NCBI RefSeq assembly: GCF_000949475.1
Contig: NZ_JRHC01000001.1
Location: 62,001-126,000, forward strand
DNA length: 64,000 nt
Source: Draconibacterium sediminis
GTDB lineage: Bacteria; Bacteroidota; Bacteroidia; Bacteroidales; Prolixibacteraceae
Direction of reading: 5' to 3'
Part shown: piece after piece, positions 1 through 8,238 of the stretch
Layout: the number at the start of each line of letters is the position of its first letter
Numbering within the stretch: the stretch's first letter is position 1
The notes under the pieces: generated by a model
Databases searched by the model: none
Told to the model about the DNA's origin: nothing
The model's input: the letters and a program-made list of their open reading frames with translations, nothing else
Made by a program: the position numbers and the translations under genes

Positions 1-59
1 AGCAACACTACTGCTATTAATAATCGCTGTTTCATTCAACTAATATTTTGAAACTCGTT

Positions 60-1916
60 TTATTGAATGGCTTTGTCGTAAGCTTCTGTTCCACCAACAA
101 CCGGAATTTCAATCCTTGTTCCGTTCAAATCAACCGTTAATTCTGTTCCGGGTGTTGGCCGAAGTGTAAAATCGCGGTCGCTCGAAAAGATCATGAGCCC
201 GATTTGTTGTCCGGCTTTAATCACCTGGTCATCGGGTTGCAGTTCGAAAGTCATTTCGTAAAACCTACCCGGTTTTAGCGGTTCACTTTCGCGTAATGAT
301 TTATAATTCTGAAGATCGGCCCAGCCGCGTGTTATAAGATTATCGGTAATTTTTGGTTTGCGCCATTGTGAATTATTCCAGGGTAACGAAACCAGGTAAA
401 CCGAAAGATTCACTGCCGGTTTGCTACTGGCTGCCTTGATGGTAATTTTTGCTTCTCCTGATATATGAAGGTCTTCTTTCAATTCCGGACTTACAAATAT
501 TAATCGGTGCTCAGTAATTTCGGCTTGTGCCAGCGCCTCTGCCGAAAACGAGTAATTATCAACAAGGGCTTCAGCTGCTTGCTTCGATGGTTGTTCGGTA
601 ACTAAACCTCCTTTTTTGGGAGCACCGCCGGTAAGGTAAAATTTCACCGGACTCGCATCCGGGTTTGGATAGTCTTTATACGGTGTTGGCTTCTCACGCT
701 CGTCATCCTCGCGAACGATCCAGGCTTTTGCATCGCTTTCCACACCATTTTCTATCCCAAACAAATAGCGGGTAAACCAACGGTTCATCATGCTAATTGG
801 TGGCGGTCCGCCATGTCCGTTCTGGTGATAGTAAATTTGGGCAGGAATTCCCTTTGCTTTTGCAGCTTCGTAAATACGGTAGCTGTGCTCGGGCATTACA
901 TTCCAATCGTTAAATCCGTGCGACATTAAAAGTGCCGCCTTCATTGGCTCCATGTCGTTCAGGTAATCGCGGCCGGCCCAAAAATCATTGTAATCACCGG
1001 TAACGCGGTCTTGTCCGTTTTTCATTTCCGTATCACGAACATGCTCACGTGCGTAGGCTCGTTTTTCCAAATCGCCGCTGTGAATAAAATCAAAAAGCAC
1101 ATCCACATCCTCGCCCAAATAACCTCCCGGAGAGCGAACCAAACCATTGGACCGGTAATAATGATAATACGAAGTGTTGGGAGCTACCGGAATAATCGCT
1201 TCCAGTCCTTCAACACCTGTAGTGGCAGCTGCCAGCGGCAAAGTTCCGTTATACGAAGTTCCGGTCATCCCCACTTTCCCGGTACTCCAGTAAGCCTCAA
1301 CTTCTTCGTTTCCACGACGGGTTTTGTAACCTTTGGCGCGTCCGCAAAGCCAGTCGATTACCGCTTTTGGCGCCAGCGATTCGTTGTCGCCGCCAACAGT
1401 TGGCGAACCATCCGACAGTCCTGTTCCGGGCGATGATGAATGCACAACAATATAACCACGAGGTACCCATGTATCTACATGCCCTTTTGAAATGATTGGT
1501 CTTTCGCCGCGGCGCTGAACTTCGGGTGGGTGTACATGTTGTTTGGGTTGCTCGCCAAGCTCGTGATGAACATCCCAGAAAAATTCGGGATTATTACCGG
1601 CCGTTCCTGCGAAATACGGGCTCGAGTTATAAACTACCGGAAGTTTTAATCCTTCGCTTTCGGTTTGCCGCGGACGTGTAACATCAACATGCATGCGGTC
1701 TAAAAGGCCATCGCCATCCGAGTCAAATTCGGTTTCCACCCACAGATCTTCGCGAATCCAATAGGCCGGATCTTCAAACGCTTTTACAATTTGTGCCTCC
1801 CCATCCTTAAAAACAGGTTTTGCCGGCTCGTTTTGTTGTGCACGACTATTAAGAGCACACAACTGCATAAGCACCAAACAGGCAACACTTAAACTCAGGT
1901 TTTTTCTAATCTTCAT
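60..1916 (-). CDS. Secreted CocE/NonD-type hydrolase (X-Pro dipeptidyl-peptidase S15 fold)
   Basis: The 618-residue protein begins with a signal peptide (about residues 1-26, ending in SRAQ), so it should act in the periplasm or outside. An alpha/beta-hydrolase domain follows with the nucleophile motif GTSYNG at residues 219-224 (Ser221). Candidate acid and histidine residues lie in the DWNVMPEHSY and NGHGGPP segments of the middle region. The last ~180 residues form the beta-rich C-terminal domain typical of PepX/CocE enzymes. Known members are Xaa-Pro dipeptidyl peptidases, cocaine esterases and glutaryl-7-ACA acylases; the substrate cannot be chosen here, though a peptidase is plausible. 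It is monocistronic, with a ~400-bp gap upstream. Family call is firm, specificity unknown. Confidence 0.85.
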   Translation of the reverse strand: MKIRKNLSLSVACLVLMQLCALNSRAQQNEPAKPVFKDGEAQIVKAFEDPAYWIREDLWVETEFDSDGDGLLDRMHVDVTRPRQTESEGLKLPVVYNSSPYFAGTAGNNPEFFWDVHHELGEQPKQHVHPPEVQRRGERPIISKGHVDTWVPRGYIVVHSSSPGTGLSDGSPTVGGDNESLAPKAVIDWLCGRAKGYKTRRGNEEVEAYWSTGKVGMTGTSYNGTLPLAAATTGVEGLEAIIPVAPNTSYYHYYRSNGLVRSPGGYLGEDVDVLFDFIHSGDLEKRAYAREHVRDTEMKNGQDRVTGDYNDFWAGRDYLNDMEPMKAALLMSHGFNDWNVMPEHSYRIYEAAKAKGIPAQIYYHQNGHGGPPPISMMNRWFTRYLFGIENGVESDAKAWIVREDDEREKPTPYKDYPNPDASPVKFYLTGGAPKKGGLVTEQPSKQAAEALVDNYSFSAEALAQAEITEHRLIFVSPELKEDLHISGEAKITIKAASSKPAVNLSVYLVSLPWNNSQWRKPKITDNLITRGWADLQNYKSLRESEPLKPGRFYEMTFELQPDDQVIKAGQQIGLMIFSSDRDFTLRPTPGTELTVDLNGTRIEIPVVGGTEAYDKAIQ

Positions 1917-2025
1917 TCGTTCAAAAAATTTTTACGCAGTCGGTCAATGGCAATACAAAAATTGGCCCCGGACTGCTTTTGTTACAGTTTTTTATGATCT
2001 ATATCCCCAAAAAACAGGGGTGATA

Positions 2026-2090
2026 CCGATGAGAAATTAAACTGAGCTTTTGACTCGCAAACTCCCAAAAGCTCTTTAATTTTCTATCGG
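2026..2090. repeat. Long imperfect inverted repeat, palindrome 1
   Basis: The left arm 2026-2052 (begins CCGATGAGAAATTAAA, ends GAGCTTTTG) pairs with the right arm 2066-2090 (CAAAAGCTC to CTATCGG), with a two-base bulge and few mismatches around a 13-base loop. It has no T tract, so it is unlike a simple terminator. It could be a small non-autonomous element or a remnant of one. Confidence 0.6.
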
Positions 2091-2092
2091 CA

Positions 2093-2150
2093 TTAACCAT
2101 TGTAATCTCAAAGTTTCACCAAAGCTCACTTTGAAATACAATTGGTATAA
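2093..2150. repeat. Long imperfect inverted repeat, palindrome 2
   Basis: The left arm 2093-2114 (TTAACCATTGTAATCTCAAA) pairs imperfectly with the right arm 2128-2150 (ACTTTGAAATACAATTGGTA). It starts three bases after palindrome 1 ends, so the two may be parts of one element. Confidence 0.55.
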
Positions 2151-2314
2151 CAAGCATGTTTTTGAAAAGCTAAATATAGCCACACTGAACTTTTATATGA
2201 TGACGAATGACAGACTTTGTTAATTATTTGTAAGGAATTAAAGCGTAAATCATCCTTTTTGTAATTAAAAGAGTCATTTGTATTTTATTTGCATCAATTA
2301 TTAACACGACAGCT

Positions 2315-2752
2315 ATGAGACAATTGGTTTGCCCCATATCGAAAGATGTGGTGGATGAAAAAATTACCCGAATAAACGCATTGATTGGTATTTTACTGCT
2401 AATAACAGCTTTTGTTATGGATTCGTCAATCTTTTTGATTGTACTGATGGCCGACTTTTTTATGCGCGCTTTTACCAATGTAAAGCTTAGCCCGATTAGC
2501 TATGTTAGTTATTGTTTGTCGAATGCATTGAATTTAAAAGAGAAACCAATAGCAAAGGCACCAAAGATTTTTGCTGCCCGATTGGGTTTTGTAATGTCGC
2601 TAATAATTGTCGGTTTGTTCTTCGCGCAGCTAAACACGGCAGCCATTGTTGTAGCCGGCATGCTGGTATTTTTTGCATCACTTGAGTTTGCTGCAGGCAT
2701 TTGTATGGGGTGCATTATATACACTTATATCGTACTACCTTTTTATAAATAA
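2315..2752 (+). CDS. DUF4395 family membrane protein
   Basis: The 145-residue protein starts MRQLVCPISKDVVDEKITR, a CP motif followed by a short amphipathic stretch, then about four hydrophobic segments in two pairs (roughly residues 25-50 and 85-135). This matches the DUF4395 family of small inner-membrane proteins often encoded near redox or sulfur-metabolism genes in Bacteroidota; no function is established. A GMGCIIY-like stretch near the C terminus carries further cysteines (ICMGC). It is a single gene followed by a terminator. Confidence 0.75.
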   Translation: MRQLVCPISKDVVDEKITRINALIGILLLITAFVMDSSIFLIVLMADFFMRAFTNVKLSPISYVSYCLSNALNLKEKPIAKAPKIFAARLGFVMSLIIVGLFFAQLNTAAIVVAGMLVFFASLEFAAGICMGCIIYTYIVLPFYK

Positions 2753-2780
2753 TTCTACTTAATACAATTTTTCAGTTTTT

Positions 2781-2811
2781 AGGCTTCTGTCAGTTGACGG
2801 AGGCCTTTTTT
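2781..2811 (+). terminator. Rho-independent terminator after the DUF4395 gene
   Basis: AGGCTTCTGTCA and TGACGGAGGCCT form a ~12-bp stem with two G-T pairs, followed directly by a T tract. Confidence 0.85.
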
Positions 2812-2949
2812 ATTATAAGTCGCGCCAAAGCTGCCCATCAATACTTGAATTAGAATTGTTCGCGCGAACTTTTAAACTGTGTTTAACAAGTTTGCAAAAA
2901 ATAAAAACACTATTTTTCCGGCTTTAATCTTTAACGACTAAAACCATCA

Positions 2950-4254
2950 ATGATAAAAGCAACAAACAAAGTTGCCAGTCCGGCAATGTGGGTTCCAACA
3001 GCCTATTTTGCAATGGGTTTACCTTTTATGGTGCTGGCACAGTCAACGGCTATCATGTATAAAAATATGGGGATCTCGGATTCCAAGATCGCCTTCTGGA
3101 CCTCGCTGATTATGCTTCCGTGGACCTTAAAACCACTATGGAGCCCGGTTTTGGAAATGTTTAAATCGAAGAAGTTTTTTGTTGTTACCAGCCAGTTTAT
3201 TACCGCAATAACTTTTGCTCTGATTGCTTTTGCCCTTCCGTTACCCAACTTTTTTGCCTACACCATTGCACTGCTTGGTGTTATTGGTTTTAGTGGTGCC
3301 ACCAACGATATTGCAACAGATGGAGTTTACCTCAGTGTACTTTCATCAAAAGATCAGGCCAGATACATTGGCTGGCAGGGAGCGTCGTACAATGTGGGTA
3401 AATTTTTGGCCTATGGAGGGTTTGTTACCATCGCCGGAATTCTTGAGAAACAAATGGGCGTAGTAAATGCCTGGGTAGCCGTGATGCTTGGAATTGGTGG
3501 CGTAATGGCTTTGGTAGGTCTTTATCACTCGCGTATGCTACCGGGCGGAGAAGCATCAACATCAGAAGTACAAAGTCTGAAAGAAGGATTTGACACACTT
3601 TTGGATGTGCTAAGAACATTTTTTCAGAAAAAACATATTTACTGGTACATTGCTTTTATAGTGCTGTACCGTTTTGCCGAAGGGTTTGCCATAAAAATTG
3701 CACCGCTGTTTTTTAAAGCTGCGGTTGCCGATGGCGGATTGGGATTATCAACCACCGAAATTGGCGTTGTTTACGGAACTTTCGGAACAGGAGCATTTGT
3801 TGCCGGATCGTTATTAGCCGGTTATTTTATTGCACGCCGCGGGTTAAAACGAGCTCTGCTTATTCTGGTCAGCACTTTTAATATTCCGTTTTTGGTTTAT
3901 GCCTTGCTGGCCCATTATCAGCCATCCAGCCTTTACCTGGTAGGTGCTGCAGTGGTTTTTGAGTATTTTGGCTATGGTTTTGGTTTTGTAGGCCTGATGT
4001 TGTTTATGATGCAACAGGTAGCCCCCGGAAAATACAAAATGGCACATTACGCTTTTGCCACCGGAATTATGAATCTTGGGTTTATGGTGCCGTCGATGCT
4101 GAGTGGTTATTTCAGCGACTGGCTGGGCTACAAATTGTTTTTTGCCTGGGTGCTGGTGGCCACAATCCCCATATTTATTGCTACACGGTTCGTTCCCTTC
4201 GGACACCCCGACAATGTTGATGAAGAAACAATAGAAACAGATAAAAATGACTAA
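2950..4254 (+). CDS. MFS transporter, AmpG-like, probably a mannoside/disaccharide importer
   Basis: The 434-residue protein has about 12 hydrophobic helices and a short charged C terminus ([11 protein letters not shown]). The first helices read as an AmpG/SLC33-like major-facilitator carrier ([13 protein letters not shown] and the [10 protein letters not shown] loop). Its last eight bases overlap the start of the GH130 phosphorylase, a translational-coupling arrangement. In Bacteroides a GH130 mannosyl-N-acetylglucosamine phosphorylase lies beside an MFS gene of this kind. I infer that it imports the phosphorylase substrate, such as a beta-mannosyl disaccharide, across the inner membrane. 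Family is clear; substrate is inference from context. Confidence 0.8.
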   Translation: MIKATNKVASPAMWVPTAYFAMGLPFMVLAQSTAIMYKNMGISDSKIAFWTSLIMLPWTLKPLWSPVLEMFKSKKFFVVTSQFITAITFALIAFALPLPNFFAYTIALLGVIGFSGATNDIATDGVYLSVLSSKDQARYIGWQGASYNVGKFLAYGGFVTIAGILEKQMGVVNAWVAVMLGIGGVMALVGLYHSRMLPGGEASTSEVQSLKEGFDTLLDVLRTFFQKKHIYWYIAFIVLYRFAEGFAIKIAPLFFKAAVADGGLGLSTTEIGVVYGTFGTGAFVAGSLLAGYFIARRGLKRALLILVSTFNIPFLVYALLAHYQPSSLYLVGAAVVFEYFGYGFGFVGLMLFMMQQVAPGKYKMAHYAFATGIMNLGFMVPSMLSGYFSDWLGYKLFFAWVLVATIPIFIATRFVPFGHPDNVDEETIETDKND

Positions 4255-5215
4255 AAAAGTTAACATACCTTTTGAAGAGCGCCCGCAAGGTAGCACCGAT
4301 GTAATGTGGCGCTACTCGCAAAATCCGGTAATTGGCCGCTATGCAATTCCAACATCAAACAGTATTTTCAACAGTGCTGTTGTTCCTTTTGAAGATGGTT
4401 TTGCCGGCGTTTTTCGCTGCGATAACAAAGCTGTTCAGATGAATATTTTTGCCGGCTTCAGTAAGGACGGAATCAATTGGGACATCAATCATGAACCCAT
4501 TGAAATGGTTGCCGGAAATACGGATATGATCGAATCAGATTACAAGTACGATCCGCGTGTTACCTGGATTGAAGACCGCTATTGGGTTACCTGGTGTAAT
4601 GGCTACCACGGACCAACAATTGGCATTGCCTATACCTTTGATTTCAAAACCTTTCACCAGTGCGAAAACGCCTTTTTGCCATTTAACCGGAATGGTGTAT
4701 TGTTCCCGGAAAAAATTAACGGAAAATATGCCATGTTAAGTCGCCCAAGCGATAACGGACACACCCCGTTTGGCGACATTTACATTAGCTATAGCCCCGA
4801 CATGAAATACTGGGGCGAACACCGCTGTGTAATGAAGGTTACTCCGTTTGAGCTGAGTGCCTGGCAGTGTACAAAAATTGGCGCCGGATCGGTTCCGATT
4901 AAAACTGAAGAAGGCTGGCTGGAATTCTACCACGGTGTAATTAACACCTGCAACGGTTTCCGCTACTCAATGGGTGCTGCAATTCTCGATCTGGAAGATC
5001 CATCGAAAGTATTGTATCGCACGCAGCCATATTTACTAGCTCCTGCAGCGCCATACGAACTGGCCGGCGATGTTCCGAATGTTGTGTTCCCTTGTGCCGC
5101 ACTTAGCGACGGTGAGAAAATAGCTGTTTATTACGGTGCTGCCGACACGGTTGTAGGAATGGCATTTGCTTACCAGCAAGAACTTATTGATTTTATTAAG
5201 GAGAATTCCATCTAA
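4247..5215 (+). CDS. GH130 family beta-mannoside phosphorylase
   Basis: The 322-residue cytoplasmic protein has the five-bladed GH130 signatures, including [20 protein letters not shown] (about residues 100-119) and repeated blade motifs such as [19 protein letters not shown]. Enzymes of this group cleave a beta-1,4-mannosyl bond with phosphate, giving mannose 1-phosphate and a free sugar (GlcNAc or glucose). Length fits the family. There is no signal peptide, consistent with action after import by the overlapping MFS carrier. The amino-sugar genes a few kb downstream would handle released GlcNAc/GlcN, so N-glycan-core disaccharides are a plausible substrate. Exact specificity (Man-GlcNAc or Man-Glc) is not readable by eye. 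Confidence 0.85.
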   Translation: MTKKVNIPFEERPQGSTDVMWRYSQNPVIGRYAIPTSNSIFNSAVVPFEDGFAGVFRCDNKAVQMNIFAGFSKDGINWDINHEPIEMVAGNTDMIESDYKYDPRVTWIEDRYWVTWCNGYHGPTIGIAYTFDFKTFHQCENAFLPFNRNGVLFPEKINGKYAMLSRPSDNGHTPFGDIYISYSPDMKYWGEHRCVMKVTPFELSAWQCTKIGAGSVPIKTEEGWLEFYHGVINTCNGFRYSMGAAILDLEDPSKVLYRTQPYLLAPAAPYELAGDVPNVVFPCAALSDGEKIAVYYGAADTVVGMAFAYQQELIDFIKENSI

Positions 5216-5220
5216 AACGA

Positions 5221-5266
5221 AGTTCACGCAAAGACGCGAAGGTTTCGCAAAGCACGCTGAGAAAAA
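5221..5266. repeat. Dispersed intergenic repeat of the CGCAAAGACGCGAAGG type
   Basis: The stretch TTCACGCAAAGACGCGAAGG followed by TTTCGCAAAGCACGC resembles an intergenic repeat that I recall from many Bacteroidota and other bacterial genomes, where it often gives rise to spurious ORFs. Only one copy is visible here. Identification is from memory. Confidence 0.45.
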
Positions 5267-5280
5267 TAATGAAACATGAT

Positions 5281-5308
5281 GATGCTCTCACTAAGAGTGA
5301 GGGCATCA
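5281..5308. repeat. CTCACT/AGTGAG hairpin, copy 1
   Basis: GATGC-T-CTCACT-AAG-AGTGAG-G-GCATC forms a near-perfect stem. It abuts the stop codon of the small leftward gene that ends at 5306. The same CTCACT...AGTGAG core recurs at 36518-36548 and 37245-37277, always just beyond a gene end and without a T tract. Confidence 0.65.
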
Positions 5309-5689
5309 ATATTTTCGGGGATCACCTTCAATACGTTTTTCTTGTATAAAATATACCTTGCTGGAATCAGGCACTGCAACCGGCATATTCCAGTAATTTC
5401 CCGAAGGTTTTACAACCGGCATATTATCACCCAAAGCCATAAATAGGTCTGTTTTTGATTTTAAAAATGGATTGTCGACTGTATTTTCTTTGTTATCAGC
5501 CAAAACCAGAGATTGAGGGATCTGGTTTTCCAATTTTAATTGGGGTGAAATTGTTAAATAATCAGGTTGCTGCTGTTTCTGAAAATCATCAAATTCAATA
5601 CGCGGAAGTGGTTTTATGGCGTACTCATTTTGACTTAATGAAGTAAAACTCAAACAACAAACAAACATCAAAATAACTGTTGTCTTCAT
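5306..5689 (-). CDS. Small secreted protein of unknown function
   Basis: The 127-residue product starts with a clear signal peptide (MKTTVILMFVCCLSFTSLSQ). The mature part is polar and proline-rich (KPLPRIEFDDFQKQQQPDY) with no domain I recognise. It ends in a basic/acidic tail (EKRIEGDPRKY). It is convergent with the GH130 gene and stands alone. Export to the periplasm or envelope is the only role supported. Confidence 0.65.
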   Translation of the reverse strand: MKTTVILMFVCCLSFTSLSQNEYAIKPLPRIEFDDFQKQQQPDYLTISPQLKLENQIPQSLVLADNKENTVDNPFLKSKTDLFMALGDNMPVVKPSGNYWNMPVAVPDSSKVYFIQEKRIEGDPRKY

Positions 5690-5821
5690 ATCTTTAATTT
5701 TGCTTTAGCAAGTTAACAAAGAGCACTTTAAATAACTAAGCAATTGTGGTTTTTAACATTTGCAGTACTTCATCCTTCACACATACTTTCCAAAAGTATT
5801 TTTGGGCAAAAATCTGATACT

Positions 5822-6337
5822 TTACTCTCCTTTTATCGCCTTCAAAACCAAAGGTGTTAAATCCTCGCTTTCGGGCGAGATATAAGCCACGTTTCCGGCA
5901 CTAACATCAAGTACATAGGTAAAGTTTTGCGCACCGGCAATGTTGCTGATTTCCTGGTTAATTTGTTTGTAAATAGGCTGAATAAGCTCCATGTTGCGGT
6001 TTTGCAACTGTTGCTGTGCGGTTTGGTTGTAGGTCTGTATTTTTTGCGACTGCTCCAAAATTTCGTTTTGCCGCGTTTGTTTTACAAAATCAGAATAGGT
6101 AGCGCTTTCGGCTTCAAACTTTTCTATGGCAGCCTCATGCTCTGCAATCATTTCTTCGTAAATCTCCTGCATGTCTTTTGATTCTTTTTCTATAACCGTT
6201 TGAAGACTATCAAGCATTGGGTGTTTTTGCACCAGCTCCTGGATATTTACATGACCGATTTTCAGAGGATTTTGTGCGTTTGTAAGCGTGGCAACACAAA
6301 GAATTACCACAGCAGTTAAGAGAAACTTTATTTTCAT
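5822..6337 (-). CDS. OmpH/Skp family periplasmic chaperone
   Basis: The 171-residue protein has a signal peptide (MKIKFLLTAVVILCVATLTNAQ), the Skp-type start KIGHVNIQELVQKHP, a long glutamate/glutamine-rich coiled coil (about residues 45-125) and the closing beta segment NFTYVLDVSAGNVAYISPESEDLT. Skp/OmpH proteins form trimers that hold unfolded outer-membrane proteins during transit. Length and order match the family. Here it is a single gene, not beside bamA as in many Bacteroidota, so it may be an extra paralogue. Confidence 0.85.
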   Translation of the reverse strand: MKIKFLLTAVVILCVATLTNAQNPLKIGHVNIQELVQKHPMLDSLQTVIEKESKDMQEIYEEMIAEHEAAIEKFEAESATYSDFVKQTRQNEILEQSQKIQTYNQTAQQQLQNRNMELIQPIYKQINQEISNIAGAQNFTYVLDVSAGNVAYISPESEDLTPLVLKAIKGE

Positions 6338-6732
6338 AGTTTATAATTTAAGATTTTGAGCAAAGATGATTGAATTATTGTCCCAATACAGCTAAAAGAA
6401 GTTAAACCTGTTTGCCCCAATAGTTAACAAACCAAAAGAGTTGAAGCCGATTCTTAAATTATGTTTCTAATCTTAAAAATTGTGTAATAAAGAAAGTTCT
6501 TGAAGTTGACTTTCCCTGTAGCAGAGCCAGGTGGCATCACGCCAACATCATTTCAGCTAAATCACTGCAACCAAATTTTCTTTATTTCACCCCTCTGTCA
6601 TCCGTCAGCTGAAGAATGTCATCTCCCCTCAATGAGGGAGAAAAAGCGGAACCCCATGGCAAAGCCAGTGGGAATTATTAGACAAAAAAAAGGGCGGAAA
6701 ACCGCCCTTCAATATTTTATATGTGGAAAATC
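6338..6732. other. Intergenic gap with repeat-like sequence and a terminator
   Basis: No convincing gene is seen. An open frame at 6500-6736 has the character of a spurious ORF over repetitive intergenic DNA and runs through the terminator. A small inverted repeat CCCTC-AAT-GAGGG lies at about 6626-6638. The upstream region of the Skp-like gene occupies the left part. Confidence 0.5.
6682..6708 (-). terminator. Terminator of the LolA-like gene
   Basis: AGGGCGG-AAAA-CCGCCCT (6691-6708) is preceded on the plus strand by an A8 tract, giving a stem and T tract on the minus strand 25 bases after the leftward gene. Confidence 0.85.
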
Positions 6733-7443
6733 TTAATTTGCAGGTTTTTCGAATAGAGCATCGTCAATTGGCTCATCTAATTTTATTTCTTCCATTACCA
6801 CCGACTGTTTACCCATTGGCATTTCAATCTCAATTTTGTTGGCCATTTTAATACCATTCAAATCTTTATATTCTACCATTCTGGTTACAATATCCATGGT
6901 TTGACCCATTGCTTCTGCTCTCGATTCCACTTTCGAAACCAAATAATCGCTGGCATTGATATAATAGGTTTGAACAACTCCATCCTTATCGGTAAGTTTC
7001 AGTTTGTATGCTTCAGCGCCATCAACATCAACTTTGCCCAGCATTTCAATGCTACTCCCTTTTGCTTTGTAGTTGTACAGGGCACCTTCCATATCGGCCT
7101 GGCTCATTGCTTGTTTTAACTGGTCGCCTTCCAGATCCTGAGCACCCGCTCCCATCATCGGGTTAATCATCCATCCATGTTCGCCATCGTAAGCGCTGGT
7201 AGTTTTTTGTCCCATCATTTCCATATCAACACGGAACTTGTTGGGTTTTTTTACTTTTATTTCCATGGGCATTTCCATTCCCATTACATTTACTTTTGCT
7301 TTAACATTGAATGTTTTTACATCGGCCATTTTGTCCAGGCCATTGGCTTTGTAGTAACTATCCAATACATTGTCGAGTGATTGTGCTTGTGTGCTGATTA
7401 ATGCAAAAAGCATTAAGGCGGCTAATAAAAAGGTACGTTTCAT
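6733..7443 (-). CDS. LolA-like outer-membrane lipoprotein-sorting family protein
   Basis: The 236-residue protein has a signal peptide (MKRTFLLAALMLFALISTQAQ). The mature domain resembles the half-barrel LolA/LolB fold seen in Bacteroidota outer-membrane lipoprotein-sorting proteins: VLDSYYKANGLDKMADVKTF at the start, YDGEHGWMINP in the middle, and alternating beta strands with conserved LKLTDKDG and LVSKVESR segments. It is methionine-rich (MGMEMPMEI, MGQTMDIV). It probably binds a lipid or lipoprotein acyl chain in the periplasm. The gene is monocistronic with its own terminator. Confidence 0.7.
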   Translation of the reverse strand: MKRTFLLAALMLFALISTQAQSLDNVLDSYYKANGLDKMADVKTFNVKAKVNVMGMEMPMEIKVKKPNKFRVDMEMMGQKTTSAYDGEHGWMINPMMGAGAQDLEGDQLKQAMSQADMEGALYNYKAKGSSIEMLGKVDVDGAEAYKLKLTDKDGVVQTYYINASDYLVSKVESRAEAMGQTMDIVTRMVEYKDLNGIKMANKIEIEMPMGKQSVVMEEIKLDEPIDDALFEKPAN

Positions 7444-7525
7444 TTTGATTATGTTTTATAAAATTAAGTGCTAACAATTAATACCACTAAAGTACAAATT
7501 ATTACAATCGGATTCAAAAGGGGTA

Positions 7526-8194
7526 TTAAAAATAAATTTCGGCAATTATATTGGCATAATCCACACCTCTTTCAATTAGCATATCGCGCACTTCCACAAC
7601 CATTAACGCCTTTCCGCAGAGGTAATATTTTACATCGGGCAATTCCGTCAGGTTCTCCAGATAATCGGTAACCCTTCCGGGAAAAACGTCACACGATTGT
7701 TCCTGCGAGCAGCAACGAACATAATTTTTTCCCATCGACCACTCCAGTTCATCCTCGAAATAAAACTGGTTTAAATGCCGAACTCCGTGTATAAGTGTTT
7801 TATTCTCAGAAATTCCCGAGCGGTACATGGCATAAAAAGGAGCAATTCCGGTTCCGGTGGCAATCCACCAGGCCGGCTCGCTGGTTCCCAGAAAACTACC
7901 GTAGGGTTCCGATACATACAAAATATCTCCCGGAATCATGGCTGCCATTTTGGGGGTTAAAAAACCATCGTCTTTAATGTTGAACAGGATTCGGATCTCA
8001 TCCTCCTGGTTGCCGCTGCAAATGCTGTAAATACGCGGTGCGTGATCGGTGTCGACGCCGATTTTTACCACTTGCCCGGGCAAAAAATCCGAATTCCGTT
8101 TAAAAGATATCACATGCACTCCGGGCGATATCTCTTCATTATTGGTTATTACCTGCTTTACTAATGGTGCTTCTTTTTTTGCTCTTGCTGACAT
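7526..8194 (-). CDS. Ferredoxin-NADP reductase-like FAD/NAD(P) oxidoreductase
   Basis: From the ATG at 8194 the protein is 222 residues; the TTG three codons earlier is less likely. It has a FAD-binding barrel with the RxYS motif (PRIYSICSG, about residues 54-62) and a nucleotide-binding half with the GTGIAP motif (TGTGIAPFYAMYRSG). It ends in the acidic/aromatic AEIYF tail where family members stack an aromatic residue on the flavin. Compact single-module reductases like this move electrons between NAD(P)H and ferredoxin or flavodoxin. No ferredoxin gene is nearby, so the partner is unknown. Confidence 0.8.
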   Translation of the reverse strand: MSARAKKEAPLVKQVITNNEEISPGVHVISFKRNSDFLPGQVVKIGVDTDHAPRIYSICSGNQEDEIRILFNIKDDGFLTPKMAAMIPGDILYVSEPYGSFLGTSEPAWWIATGTGIAPFYAMYRSGISENKTLIHGVRHLNQFYFEDELEWSMGKNYVRCCSQEQSCDVFPGRVTDYLENLTELPDVKYYLCGKALMVVEVRDMLIERGVDYANIIAEIYF

Positions 8195-8238
8195 TATATT
8201 CAAATAGAAAAACTAAAGCATCGTAACAAAGCATTTGG

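Larger units (their letters stand above)
1917..2314. other. Intergenic gap with two adjacent long imperfect palindromes
   Basis: No credible gene is seen between the divergent CocE-type hydrolase and the DUF4395 gene. The gap must hold both promoters. It also holds two long imperfect inverted repeats back to back (2026-2090 and 2093-2150), listed separately. The remainder is AT-rich with no further structure that I could see. Confidence 0.6.

Noticed and set aside
1011-1681. Open frames opposite the CocE-type hydrolase
   Set aside because: They are shadows of a strongly coded gene, with unnatural composition.
6500-6736. Open frame of 78 codons
   Set aside because: It runs through a terminator and repetitive intergenic DNA and has no protein-like pattern.
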